From assembly GCA_003693905.1 (NCBI GenBank), contig RFLL01000060.1:1-7735 (forward strand): a DNA stretch of 7,735 nucleotides. Direction: 5' to 3'. The stretch's first letter is position 1. Each line of letters opens with the position of its first letter. Below the pieces are notes generated by a model, which saw nothing but the letters and a program-made list of their open reading frames with translations, had not been told where the DNA came from and ran no database searches. Positions 1 to 6,274 of the stretch are shown here, piece by piece. Source of the DNA: Alphaproteobacteria bacterium. Its GTDB lineage: Bacteria; Pseudomonadota; Alphaproteobacteria; Kiloniellales; J153. The translations under genes and the position numbers were made by a program.

Positions 1-450
1 ATGCTGGCCCTGATCGCGCTTGAGCACGGGCGTCCGCTGGCGACCGCGGTCGCCGAACAGTTCATCCACGACCGCATCCGCGACAGCCGCGACCATCAGC
101 GCATGGCTCTGCGCGGGCGCCTTGGGTCCAGCCACCCGAAGCTTCTGGCCATCGTCGCCCTGATGGAGGAAAACCTGGAAGAACCGCTGAGCCGGGTCGA
201 GCTGGCCCGGCGCGTCGGCATCTCGACGCGGCAGTTGGAGCGCCTGTTCCGCAAATATCTGCACCGTACGCCGACGCGCTATTACCTGGAACTGCGGCTG
301 GAACGCGCACGGGCGCTCTTGACCCAGACGACGATGTCGGTGCTCGATGTGGCGCTGGCATGCGGGTTCGTCTCCGCCTCGCACTTCTCGAAGTGCTACC
401 GCGAACTGTTCAACCGCACGCCACGTCAGGACCGTGCTTCGCTGCCCTGA
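1..450 (+). CDS. GlxA-family (AraC/XylS-type) transcriptional regulator, C-terminal part, cut by window edge
   Basis: This is the last 149 residues of a transcription activator of the GlxA type. In that family an N-terminal class I glutamine-amidotransferase-like ligand domain is joined to a C-terminal AraC DNA-binding domain. The visible part has a linker helix rich in basic residues (about 19-45) and then a complete AraC domain. The first helix-turn-helix is near residues 62-81 (LSRVELARRVGISTRQLERL), and the second near 110-135 (MSVLDVALACGFVSASHFSK), ending in the usual NRTP segment. The Met at position 1 is almost certainly internal, because the ligand domain of about 170-190 residues is missing and must lie before the window. 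Known relatives (ArgR, CdhR and GbdR of Pseudomonas) answer to amino acids, carnitine or betaines. The effector here is unknown. The gene ends 99 bp before hutH on the same strand, so control of hutH is possible but not shown. Confidence 0.9.
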   Translation: MLALIALEHGRPLATAVAEQFIHDRIRDSRDHQRMALRGRLGSSHPKLLAIVALMEENLEEPLSRVELARRVGISTRQLERLFRKYLHRTPTRYYLELRLERARALLTQTTMSVLDVALACGFVSASHFSKCYRELFNRTPRQDRASLP

Positions 451-537
451 TCCGGATGCAGGGTTCCTTTCCGATTCCGGCGGCGGCTGCCGGGCGAAAT
501 CGGGGTCCGGTGGTTTCCGTTTTCCCATGTTCCCTTT

Positions 538-542
538 GAGGG
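538..542 (+). promoter_or_regulatory. Ribosome binding site of hutH
   Basis: GAGGG lies 7 bases before the ATG at 550 and supports that start. The 99-bp gap before hutH (451-549) shows no clear terminator hairpin and no clear sigma-70 promoter. Confidence 0.7.
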
Positions 543-549
543 CCAGACG

Positions 550-2094
550 ATGAGCGAATCTTCCCCTTTTGTTCTGACCCCCGGCACCCTCGGCCTGGGT
601 GATCTGCGGGCCCTGTGGCGCAACCCGCGTCCGGTGGTGCTCGATCCCGCCTGCGGGGCGGCCATCGATGCCGCCGCGGCCACGGTGGCCGACGTGGTGC
701 GCCAGGGAAAGCGGGTCTACGGCGTCAACACCGGGTTCGGCAGTCTGGCCCGGACGACGATCGACGATACCCGGCTCGGCGAATTGCAGCGCCGCCTCGT
801 ACGCTCCCACAGCGCCGGCGTCGGTGCCCCCCTGCCGCCGCGGGTTGTACGACTGATCCTGCTGCTGAAGGTCAACGCGCTTGCCCGCGGCCATTCCGGA
901 GTCCGCCGCCGGGTAATCGACGCTCTGCTGGCGCTGTTGAATGCCGAGGCGATCCCGGTCATCCCGGCCAAGGGGTCGGTCGGAGCCTCGGGCGATCTGG
1001 CGCCGCTTGCACACCTGGCCGGGGTGCTGCTCGGCGATGGGCAGGTCGATCTGAACGGCACCCGCCTGCCCGCCGGCGAGGCCCTGACCCGGGTCGGCCT
1101 TGCCCCCCTCGATCTGGCCGCCAAGGAAGGGATCGCCCTGCTCAACGGCACGCAGGTATCGACCGCGCTGGCACTCGACGGCCTGTTCGCCGGTCTCGAC
1201 GCCTTTGCCGCCGCGCTCGCCGCCGGGGCGCTCAGCGTCGATGCCATGCTCGGCAGCGATGTCCCCTTCGACCCGCGAATCCAGGCGGTGCGCGGGCAAC
1301 CGGGGCAGACCGCCGTCGCCCGGGTTCTGGCCGCGATGCTTGCCGGCAGCGGCATCCGGGCTTCGCATCTGACCTGCGATCGCGTGCAGGACCCCTATTC
1401 GCTGCGCTGCCAGCCTCAGGTCATGGGCGCGGCCCTCGACGTGCTGGAAAGTGCCGCCGCCATGATCGCACGCGAGGCCAACGCCGTTTCCGACAACCCG
1501 CTGGTCTTCCCCGATACCGGCGACATTCTCTCCGGCGGCAACTTCCACGCCGAGCCGGTGGCCATGGCCGCGGACATGATTGCCATTGCCCAGGCCGAAG
1601 TCGGGGCGCTGTCCGAACGGCGCATCGCGCTGCTCACTGATGCGCACATGAGCGCCTTGCCGGCGTTTCTGATCGCCGAACCGGGCCTCAACTCCGGGTT
1701 CATGATCGCCCAGGTGACGGCCGCCGCCCTGGCCAGCGAAAACAAGGGATTGGCCCACCCGACCAGCATCGACAGCCTGCCTACCTCGGCCAATCAGGAA
1801 GATCACGTCTCGATGGCCACCCATGGGGCGCGACGGCTGGGAGAGATCGCCTGGAACACCGGCCACATCGTCGCCATCGAACTGCTGGCCGGCGCGCAAG
1901 GGGTCGATCTGCGCCACCCGCTGAAAACCAGCCCGGCCCTGTGCGAGGTCATGGCGGCCGTGCGTGCGCGCAGTGCCTTCGTCGGTCAGGACCGCGCCCT
2001 GGCCCCCGACATTGCCGCCATACACGATCTTGTCGCCAGCGGCTGGTTCGCCGAGCGGATTCAACCAAATGACGCTATCTCTCTGTTAAAATAG
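550..2094 (+). CDS. hutH: Histidine ammonia-lyase (histidase)
   Basis: This cytoplasmic enzyme removes ammonia from L-histidine to give trans-urocanate, the first step of histidine use. The protein has 514 residues, close to the family's usual 500-515. The Ala146-Ser147-Gly148 triad sits in GSVGASGDLAPLAHL and would cyclise to the MIO cofactor. Other active-site positions are present: Tyr57 in YGVNTGFG, His87 in RSHSAGVG, Tyr283 and Arg286 in QDPYSLRCQPQ, Asn316 in SDNP, Phe332 in GNFH and Glu417 in NQEDHVSM. These match Pseudomonas putida HutH with an offset of 3-4. The Ser86-His87 pair and Glu417 point to histidine rather than to phenylalanine or tyrosine as substrate. No hutU, hutI, hutG or hutC gene adjoins it here, so the rest of the pathway must lie elsewhere. 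The last dozen codons are markedly AT-richer than the rest. Confidence 0.96.
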   Translation: MSESSPFVLTPGTLGLGDLRALWRNPRPVVLDPACGAAIDAAAATVADVVRQGKRVYGVNTGFGSLARTTIDDTRLGELQRRLVRSHSAGVGAPLPPRVVRLILLLKVNALARGHSGVRRRVIDALLALLNAEAIPVIPAKGSVGASGDLAPLAHLAGVLLGDGQVDLNGTRLPAGEALTRVGLAPLDLAAKEGIALLNGTQVSTALALDGLFAGLDAFAAALAAGALSVDAMLGSDVPFDPRIQAVRGQPGQTAVARVLAAMLAGSGIRASHLTCDRVQDPYSLRCQPQVMGAALDVLESAAAMIAREANAVSDNPLVFPDTGDILSGGNFHAEPVAMAADMIAIAQAEVGALSERRIALLTDAHMSALPAFLIAEPGLNSGFMIAQVTAAALASENKGLAHPTSIDSLPTSANQEDHVSMATHGARRLGEIAWNTGHIVAIELLAGAQGVDLRHPLKTSPALCEVMAAVRARSAFVGQDRALAPDIAAIHDLVASGWFAERIQPNDAISLLK

Positions 2095-2107
2095 ATAATT
2101 TTTTTTT
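2076..2107 (+). terminator. Weak possible terminator at the end of hutH
   Basis: A short AU-rich stem (TATCT at 2076-2080 with AGATA at 2093-2097) overlaps the hutH stop codon. Nine T residues follow at 2099-2107. The T run is striking in this GC-rich window, but the stem is only 5 bp and AT-rich, so termination by this element is uncertain. An alternative 5-bp pairing (AAAAT 2088-2092 with ATTTT 2098-2102) is also possible. Confidence 0.3.
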
Positions 2108-2116
2108 GTTCACTAA

Positions 2117-2145
2117 TGGACGAAGGGGGAAACTCGCGCTACAGT
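2117..2145 (+). promoter_or_regulatory. Possible sigma-70 promoter of the marR gene
   Basis: TGGACG at 2117-2122 (4 of 6 with TTGACA) and TACAGT at 2140-2145 (4 of 6 with TATAAT) are separated by exactly 17 bases. Transcription would start near 2151-2153, giving a leader of about 85 bases before the MarR start. The match is moderate. The support comes from spacing, from the adjacent AT-rich stretch, and from the inverted repeat just downstream. Confidence 0.35.
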
Positions 2146-2152
2146 GCCCGGC

Positions 2153-2182
2153 CCATGGTATCAGGTACAAAAAATACCAAGG
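2153..2182 (+). promoter_or_regulatory. Inverted repeat, candidate MarR operator
   Basis: TGGTAT (2156-2161) and ATACCA (2174-2179) form a perfect 6-bp inverted repeat around a 12-base AT-rich centre. Beyond one mismatch, CC at 2153-2154 pairs with GG at 2181-2182. It lies at the predicted transcription start of the MarR gene. An AT-rich palindrome placed over or next to its own promoter is the usual layout for MarR autorepression. The function is inferred from position and symmetry only. An RNA hairpin in the leader is an alternative reading. Confidence 0.4.
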
Positions 2183-2221
2183 GCGGAAACCACAGGAGAA
2201 CCGCAACGCAACGGGATCTTC

Positions 2222-2227
2222 AGGAGG
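2222..2227 (+). promoter_or_regulatory. Strong ribosome binding site that fixes the MarR start
   Basis: A perfect AGGAGG lies 9 bases before the ATG at 2237. The open frame also contains an earlier ATG at 2144, but that one falls inside the predicted promoter, has no comparable Shine-Dalgarno sequence, and would add 31 residues unlike a MarR protein. The start at 2237 is therefore preferred. Confidence 0.85.
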
Positions 2228-2236
2228 ACACAAAAT

Positions 2237-2755
2237 ATGGCACTGGCGGCAAACAAAAACCGACTAGCGGCGGCCGCGACCTGCATCGGAGCACGTAGCT
2301 CCACACCACAGGACTCTGACCGGGTAAACGATCGCTCGACCGGCAACTTCATTCTGGACGACCAGATCGCCCATCTTCTGCGGCGCGCCCATCAGCGGGC
2401 CTCGGCCAGTTTCGCGACCGCCCTGTCGCATCATAGATTGACGCCAGCGCAATTCTTTGCCCTGGCCCGTCTGCGTGAAATCGGGCAGGTCTCCCAGAAT
2501 CGACTGGGCCGGCTGTCGGCGATGGATCCGGCAACGATTCAGGGCGTGATCAAGCGCCTGGGAGAACGCGGGTACATCGAGCGCCTGCCCGACCCGAACG
2601 ACCGCCGTCGAATGATTCTTCGCCTGACGCCCGCCGGTGAGCAGCTTGTCGACGAACTGCACGACGCGGTCGCAACGGCGACGCGGCGCATTCTGGCTCC
2701 GCTGTCTGCGGAAGAACAGGAACAACTGCGAAGTCTGCTGAAACGCATCGCATGA
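2237..2755 (+). CDS. MarR-family winged-helix transcriptional regulator
   Basis: This is a 172-residue DNA-binding regulator. MarR proteins act as dimers, usually repressing nearby genes until a small, often aromatic, ligand binds. After a variable N-terminus (1-37) come a dimer-forming helix with LLRRAHQRA (47-55), the LTPAQFFAL helix (68-76), and the helix-turn-helix (about 84-112: QVSQNRLGRLSAMDPATIQG and IKRLGERG). The wing has the family hallmark DPNDRRR (119-125) followed by LTPAGE, and a C-terminal dimer helix follows. The protein is longer than the usual 140-150 residues because of the N-terminal part, which is rich in Ala, Ser and Asp and looks disordered. It has its own leader with a candidate promoter and operator, so autoregulation is likely. 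It faces the korB end tail to tail. Its ligand and targets cannot be told from the sequence. Confidence 0.92.
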   Translation: MALAANKNRLAAAATCIGARSSTPQDSDRVNDRSTGNFILDDQIAHLLRRAHQRASASFATALSHHRLTPAQFFALARLREIGQVSQNRLGRLSAMDPATIQGVIKRLGERGYIERLPDPNDRRRMILRLTPAGEQLVDELHDAVATATRRILAPLSAEEQEQLRSLLKRIA

Positions 2756-2844
2756 AACGACCCCGGCGGAGCAGCGTGCACCTCGTCTAGCATACGATCG
2801 CATGCGCGCCTCTTCCGATCCCGTCGGGTCCGGCACGCCACCGG

Positions 2845-2872
2845 CCCGAAAGCCGTTTTCGGCCGCTTCGGG
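2845..2872. repeat. Interrupted hairpin downstream of the MarR gene
   Basis: CCCGAA (2845-2850) pairs with TTCGGG (2867-2872), and inside it GCCG (2852-2855) pairs with CGGC (2860-2863) around a TTTT loop. An asymmetric internal bulge separates the two stems. It starts 90 bases after the MarR stop. No U tract follows. Confidence 0.4.
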
Positions 2873-2914
2873 GCGGGTGTGTGTTTGCGCGACCGTTGCA
2901 GTCCCCGTCGTCGC

Positions 2915-2946
2915 AGCCCGCGCCCGCCCCGGGACCGGCGCGGGCT
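2915..2946. repeat. Perfect 10-bp inverted repeat
   Basis: AGCCCGCGCC (2915-2924) and GGCGCGGGCT (2937-2946) are exact reverse complements around a 12-base loop. This is the strongest hairpin in the convergent region. It would fold in either transcript. No T run follows on either strand. Confidence 0.5.
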
Positions 2947-2964
2947 GAAGCTCGGCTTAGGCCC

Positions 2965-2992
2965 GGGTTCGGGATCGGGTCTCGGGTCGGGG
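2965..2992 (+). repeat. G-tract cluster, potential G-quadruplex
   Basis: G tracts at 2965-2967, 2971-2973, 2977-2979, 2984-2986 and 2989-2992 are separated by loops of 3, 3, 4 and 2 bases. This satisfies the usual four-tract, short-loop pattern with one tract to spare. The loops are variants of TC, so the stretch also reads as a degenerate GGGNTC tandem repeat. It lies on the strand of the MarR transcript. The opposite strand, read from korB, is C-rich. Folding is a prediction. Confidence 0.5.
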
Positions 2993-3025
2993 TTTCGGAT
3001 CAGGCAGAAGCACACAGGGCTACCT

Positions 3026-3051
3026 GGGACCGGGACTGTTGGTCCGGTCCC
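3026..3051. repeat. Perfect 8-bp inverted repeat downstream of korB
   Basis: GGGACCGG (3026-3033) and CCGGTCCC (3044-3051) pair perfectly around a 10-base loop. It lies 44-69 bases past the korB stop codon on the minus strand. It may protect or end the kor transcript, but no U tract follows it. Confidence 0.4.
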
Positions 3052-3094
3052 GCTTCCGGCAGCCGAAAGACGCTCGGCCCTGTGCGGCCGGCCT

Positions 3095-4132
3095 TCAACC
3101 GGTGACGGTCCAGGTCGTACCGGCGCGCAAAAGGGCGTTGATGCCCGGCGGCTGCCCCTCCGTCCTGGTCTCGACCTCGGCCTGTGCGGCGGCGATCCGG
3201 TCACTTACCGCGCGCTCGTAGCTGGGCGCAGGATCGCAGTAAAGCACGCCGAGGGCGACCGGCTTGTCCATCGCAACCAGCAACGTCGCCAGGGTGTGGT
3301 TGGTTTCGTCGTGGACGAGAATCCCGCTTTCATCGACGCCGTCCTTGCCGAGCTCGACAACCTCGAGTTCCAGTCCGCCCGGTTTCAGGCGCAGACCCTT
3401 GTCACGGTTGCGGCCAAAGATCAGCGGCTTGCCATGCTCGACATGGATCTGCGCCTCAGCGGCCACGGCCTTGTCCGTGAAGTCGGCGAACACGCCGTCG
3501 TTGTAGACGATACAGTTCTGGAAGATTTCGACGAACGAAGCGCCCTTGTGGCTCCGCGCCCGGGCCAGAATGCCGGGCAGGTGTGCCTGCTGCGTGTCGA
3601 CGGCCCGGGCAACGAAGCGTGCCCGTGCTCCCAGGGCCAGCGCCGCCGGTGACAGCGCCGGATCGAGCGAGCCGAACGGGCTCGAGGGCGAGCGGGTGCC
3701 GCGATGCGAGGTGGGCGAATACTGCCCCTTGGTGAGCCCGTAAATCTCGTTGTTGAACAGCAGAATCTGGACATCGACATTGCGCCGCAGAAGGTGGATC
3801 AGGTGGTTGCCGCCGATCGACAGCGCATCCCCGTCGCCGCTGATGATCCACACGTCGAGATCCGGGTTGGCCAGCTTGATGCCGGTCGCAATCGCCGGTG
3901 CCCGGCCATGGATGCCGTGGAAACCGTAGGTCGAGACGTAATACGGAAACCGCGAGGCGCAGCCGATGCCGGACACGAAAACGGTCTTCGCCGGGTCGGC
4001 GCGCAGATCGGCCAGCGTCCGCAGCACCGCCTTGAGAATTGCGTAATCACCGCAGCCGGGGCACCAGCGGACTTCCTGATCGGAGGCATAGTCCTTGGCG
4101 TTGAGAGCTGGCGCATGGGCGTTCACGTTCAT
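3095..4132 (-). CDS. korB: 2-oxoacid (probably 2-oxoglutarate):ferredoxin oxidoreductase, beta subunit
   Basis: This is the subunit that binds thiamine diphosphate and the [4Fe-4S] cluster. With KorA it converts a 2-oxoacid plus CoA into the acyl-CoA and CO2 and passes two electrons singly to ferredoxin. The protein has 345 residues, normal for the family. Cluster ligands are visible at Cys24 and Cys27 (WCPGCGDY), Cys58 (GIGC) and Cys207 (FQNCIVYN). The thiamine-diphosphate/Mg site is at GDGDALSIGGNH (99-110), with NNEIYGLTKGQYSPTS at 127-142. 2-oxoglutarate is preferred over pyruvate because the partner is the fused gamma-alpha KorA and no separate delta (ferredoxin-like) or gamma subunit gene is present. 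The start overlaps the korA stop as ATGA and has GGAGG 7 bases upstream, so the pair is translationally coupled. The substrate assignment is by family, not proven. Confidence 0.92.
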   Translation of the reverse strand: MNVNAHAPALNAKDYASDQEVRWCPGCGDYAILKAVLRTLADLRADPAKTVFVSGIGCASRFPYYVSTYGFHGIHGRAPAIATGIKLANPDLDVWIISGDGDALSIGGNHLIHLLRRNVDVQILLFNNEIYGLTKGQYSPTSHRGTRSPSSPFGSLDPALSPAALALGARARFVARAVDTQQAHLPGILARARSHKGASFVEIFQNCIVYNDGVFADFTDKAVAAEAQIHVEHGKPLIFGRNRDKGLRLKPGGLELEVVELGKDGVDESGILVHDETNHTLATLLVAMDKPVALGVLYCDPAPSYERAVSDRIAAAQAEVETRTEGQPPGINALLRAGTTWTVTG

Positions 4133-6000
4133 GCCGCAGCCTCCAGCCGGGTGCGAACGGCATTCTCTATCTCTGTGATTCGGAATGGTTTCCCGGTCAC
4201 CTTGTTGAGTCCTTCGGCGGGGATCAGATACTCGCTGCGCAACAGGGTCACAAGCTGGCCCGTGTTCATTTCCGGCACCAGAATGCGATCGAACTGCTTC
4301 AGCAGCGTGCCCAGGTTGCGCGGCAGCGGCCAGATGTGGCGCAGGTGAATGTGTGCAACCGGCAGCCCTTCGGCGCGCAGATTGGTCACGGCACGGCTGA
4401 TCGGACCGTAGGTCGAGCCCCAGCCGACCACCGCAATGCCGCGTTCGGCCGACCCCGGCTCCAGGCCCTGCTCCGGAATGTCGTCGGCAATGCCGGCGAT
4501 CTTGGCCATGCGCTGATCGGTCATCCGCTGGTGATTTTCGGGATCATAGGAGATGTTGCCGTCGACGTCGCGTTCCAGGCCGCCGATGCGGTGCTCGAGC
4601 CCCGGCGTGCCGGGCACCGCCCACGGCCGGGCCAGCGTCTGCGGATCGCGCGCAAAGGGCTGGAACCCTTCCGGATCGGTGCGAAAGGCGACCGGGTCGT
4701 GCGCCATCGCATCGACATCCGGCAGGGCCCACGGCTCCGCCGCATTGGCGATGTAGCCATCGCTCAGCAGCATGACCGGAGTCATGTATGTGGTCGCCAG
4801 ACGCACCGCCTCGATCGCACAGTCGAAGCAGTCGGCCGGCGAGCGTGCCGCCAGCACCACCAGCGGACAGTCGGCGTTGCGCCCGAAGACGGCCTGATAG
4901 AGATCCGACTGCTCGGTCTTGGTCGGCATGCCCGTCGACGGCCCGGCGCGCTGCGAATTGACGACGACCAGCGGCAACTCGGCCGCCACGGCCAGACCGA
5001 TCGCTTCGCTTTTCAAAGCAATGCCGGGGCCTGAACTGGAGGTCACGCCGATCGCGCCGGCATAGGAGGCCCCGATGGCCGCACACACCGCCGCGATCTC
5101 GTCTTCGGCCTGAAACGTCACCACACCGTAGTACGGCAACGCCGCCAGGGCATGCAGAATGCCCGAGGCCGGCGTGATCGGGTAGGAGCAGAACACCAGC
5201 TTCAGCTCACGCAGCCGCGCGCCGGCCAGCAGTCCCCAGGCCAGCGCATCGGTCCCGGTCACGTTGCGATAAAGGCCGGGCGGCAGCTTGGCCGGGGCAA
5301 TGCTGAAGGCCCCCAGTTCGCCCGACAATTCGGCCGTTTCCCCGAATGCGTGACCGGCGTTGAGGGCCGCAATATTGGCCTGCGCAAGCTCCGGACGTTC
5401 GGCAAACTTGTGCTTCAGCCACTCGATGGTGGAGGCGCGGTCGCGGTCGAACATCCAGTAGACCAGGCCCAGCGCCCACATGTTCTTGCACCGCAGACCT
5501 TCCTTCTTGGTCACGCCGACCGGCTGAACCGCCTCCAGGGTTCGCTGCGACATGTCGATTTCGACCACCCGATAGTCGCTCAGGCTGCCGTCTTTCAGGG
5601 GGTTGGCCTCGTAGCCCGCCTTGCGCAGGTTCTTGTCGCCGAACGCCCCGCTGTCGACGATCAGCAGGCCGCCGGGGCGCACGTCGGCGAGATTGACCTT
5701 GAGGGCGGCCGGGTTCATCGCCACCAGAACGTCGACGACATCGCCGGAGGTCTTGATATCGCGGGCGCCGAAATTGATCTGGAACGCGGACACCCCGTAG
5801 GTGGTGCCCGCCGGGGCCCGGATTTCGGCCGGGAAATCAGGGAATGTCGCCAGATCGTTGCCGGCCAGCGCAGTGGCGATCGTAAAACGGCTGCCGGTAA
5901 GCTGCATGCCGTCGCCGGAATCTCCGGCAAAGCGCACGACGGCCGATTCGATGTGCCGGCGCGGCACATCCCCCCGCTTGAGCGCGGTGGATCCTTCCAT
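4129..6000 (-). CDS. korA: 2-oxoacid (probably 2-oxoglutarate):ferredoxin oxidoreductase, alpha subunit (gamma-alpha fusion)
   Basis: This is the large subunit of the KorAB enzyme, 623 residues. The N-terminal third (about 17-230) is the gamma domain, opening with VVRFAGDSGDGMQLTG (21-36). The pyrimidine-binding alpha domain follows with YPITPAS (273-279), the QAEDEIAA segment (297-304), a glycine/serine-rich stretch (TSSSGPG, 320-326) and GMPTKTEQSDL (357-367). The C-terminal domain (about 520-620) has VVGWGSTYGP and a conserved-looking end. Separate gamma and alpha subunits occur in many archaeal enzymes. The fused form of about 600 residues paired with a beta of about 350 is typical of bacterial KorAB. 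AGAGG lies 10 bases before the chosen ATG, and the conserved domain begins soon after it. It is transcribed after the flavoprotein gene across a 274-bp gap and overlaps korB by 4 bases. Such enzymes are often oxygen-sensitive, though some bacterial KorAB work in air. Confidence 0.92.
   Translation of the reverse strand: MEGSTALKRGDVPRRHIESAVVRFAGDSGDGMQLTGSRFTIATALAGNDLATFPDFPAEIRAPAGTTYGVSAFQINFGARDIKTSGDVVDVLVAMNPAALKVNLADVRPGGLLIVDSGAFGDKNLRKAGYEANPLKDGSLSDYRVVEIDMSQRTLEAVQPVGVTKKEGLRCKNMWALGLVYWMFDRDRASTIEWLKHKFAERPELAQANIAALNAGHAFGETAELSGELGAFSIAPAKLPPGLYRNVTGTDALAWGLLAGARLRELKLVFCSYPITPASGILHALAALPYYGVVTFQAEDEIAAVCAAIGASYAGAIGVTSSSGPGIALKSEAIGLAVAAELPLVVVNSQRAGPSTGMPTKTEQSDLYQAVFGRNADCPLVVLAARSPADCFDCAIEAVRLATTYMTPVMLLSDGYIANAAEPWALPDVDAMAHDPVAFRTDPEGFQPFARDPQTLARPWAVPGTPGLEHRIGGLERDVDGNISYDPENHQRMTDQRMAKIAGIADDIPEQGLEPGSAERGIAVVGWGSTYGPISRAVTNLRAEGLPVAHIHLRHIWPLPRNLGTLLKQFDRILVPEMNTGQLVTLLRSEYLIPAEGLNKVTGKPFRITEIENAVRTRLEAAA
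4140..4144 (-). promoter_or_regulatory. Ribosome binding site of korB, inside korA
   Basis: Read on the minus strand, GGAGG lies 7 bases before the korB ATG, within the last codons of korA. With the ATGA overlap it points to coupled translation and equal subunit supply. Confidence 0.7.
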
Positions 6001-6274
6001 GAGCTACGTACCTCTTCCCGAACGTCTGATTTCGACCGAGCGGTATTCCAAGGGGTTGTTCAAGGCGCTATTTCAAATCAGCCGGCAGGAATTCGGTCCG
6101 TTCCCGATCGGATCCGACTCGTGCGGCAACGCTCTCCCCATGTCGCCATTTCCGTTTATTACTACCACCGCGCACCGCTATCATCCCTTTATTCTTTAGG
6201 GACTTGTTTCCGTTGCTTGACCATACCAGCCAGAAAGTTTTGCGCACTTTGACGCCCTGCGGTGTCACGCCTGG
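6001..6274 (-). other. Intergenic region between the ferredoxin reductase gene and korA, probable korAB promoter region
   Basis: This gap of 274 bp within a same-strand gene row is too long for a tight operon. The part at about 6150-6245 is clearly AT-richer than its surroundings, as promoters in GC-rich genomes often are. It holds an inverted repeat TCCCT-N9-AGGGA (6184-6202). On the minus strand TGGTATGGT resembles an extended -10 element, but no -35 partner is seen, so no promoter is called. A 66-codon frame with a GTG start (6268-6068) has no good ribosome site and no recognisable domain. Confidence 0.45.
6011..6015 (-). promoter_or_regulatory. Ribosome binding site of korA
   Basis: AGAGG on the minus strand lies 10 bases before the korA ATG. 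The spacing is slightly long but acceptable. Confidence 0.55.

Larger units (their letters stand above)
2756..3094. other. Intergenic region between convergent genes, with hairpins and no convincing gene
   Basis: This 339-bp stretch separates the end of the MarR gene from the end of korB. I see no reading frame with a family resemblance. The open frames that cross it run antisense into korB or the MarR gene and are Arg/Pro/Gly-rich, as chance frames in GC-rich DNA are. It holds three GC-rich hairpins (2845-2872, 2915-2946, 3026-3051) and a G-tract cluster (2965-2992), listed separately. No hairpin is followed by a T run on either strand, so factor-independent termination is not evident. Rho-dependent termination, or structure-based end protection of both transcripts, is possible. 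Confidence 0.6.

Noticed and set aside
717..1355. A 212-codon minus-strand frame opposite hutH
   Set aside because: It is antisense to a certain gene, has Ser/Arg/Ala/Pro-rich composition, and shows no recognisable family.
615..1640. A 341-codon plus-strand frame inside hutH
   Set aside because: It overlaps hutH out of frame and its product is extremely Arg/Gly/Pro-rich without motifs. hutH has all its active-site residues, so this is a shadow.
2144..2236. An earlier ATG that would extend the MarR protein by 31 residues
   Set aside because: It falls within the predicted -10 region, lacks a ribosome site, and the ATG at 2237 has a perfect AGGAGG at 9 bases.
2793..2808. A near-palindrome with a CGATCG core after the MarR gene
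   Set aside because: It is short, has one mismatched pair, and has no positional link to a promoter, so chance is the simplest explanation.
2879..3652. A 257-codon plus-strand frame covering the convergent gap and the end of korB
   Set aside because: Its first part is Arg/Gly/Pro-rich noise across the hairpin region and its second part is antisense to korB. There is no ribosome site or domain, so it was not counted as a gene in the gap.
5152..6252. A 366-codon open frame on the plus strand opposite korA
   Set aside because: It lies antisense to a well-supported korA, shows no domain, and is the kind of long chance frame that GC-rich coding DNA produces on the opposite strand.
6068..6268. 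A 66-codon minus-strand frame with a GTG start between the reductase gene and korA
   Set aside because: No good Shine-Dalgarno sequence, no recognisable domain, and it covers the likely korAB promoter region. A real small protein is not excluded, but the sequence does not support one.
6001..6274. A search for an FNR/Anr box (TTGAT-N4-ATCAA) upstream of korA
   Set aside because: No acceptable match was seen by eye, so oxygen-responsive control of that type is not claimed.
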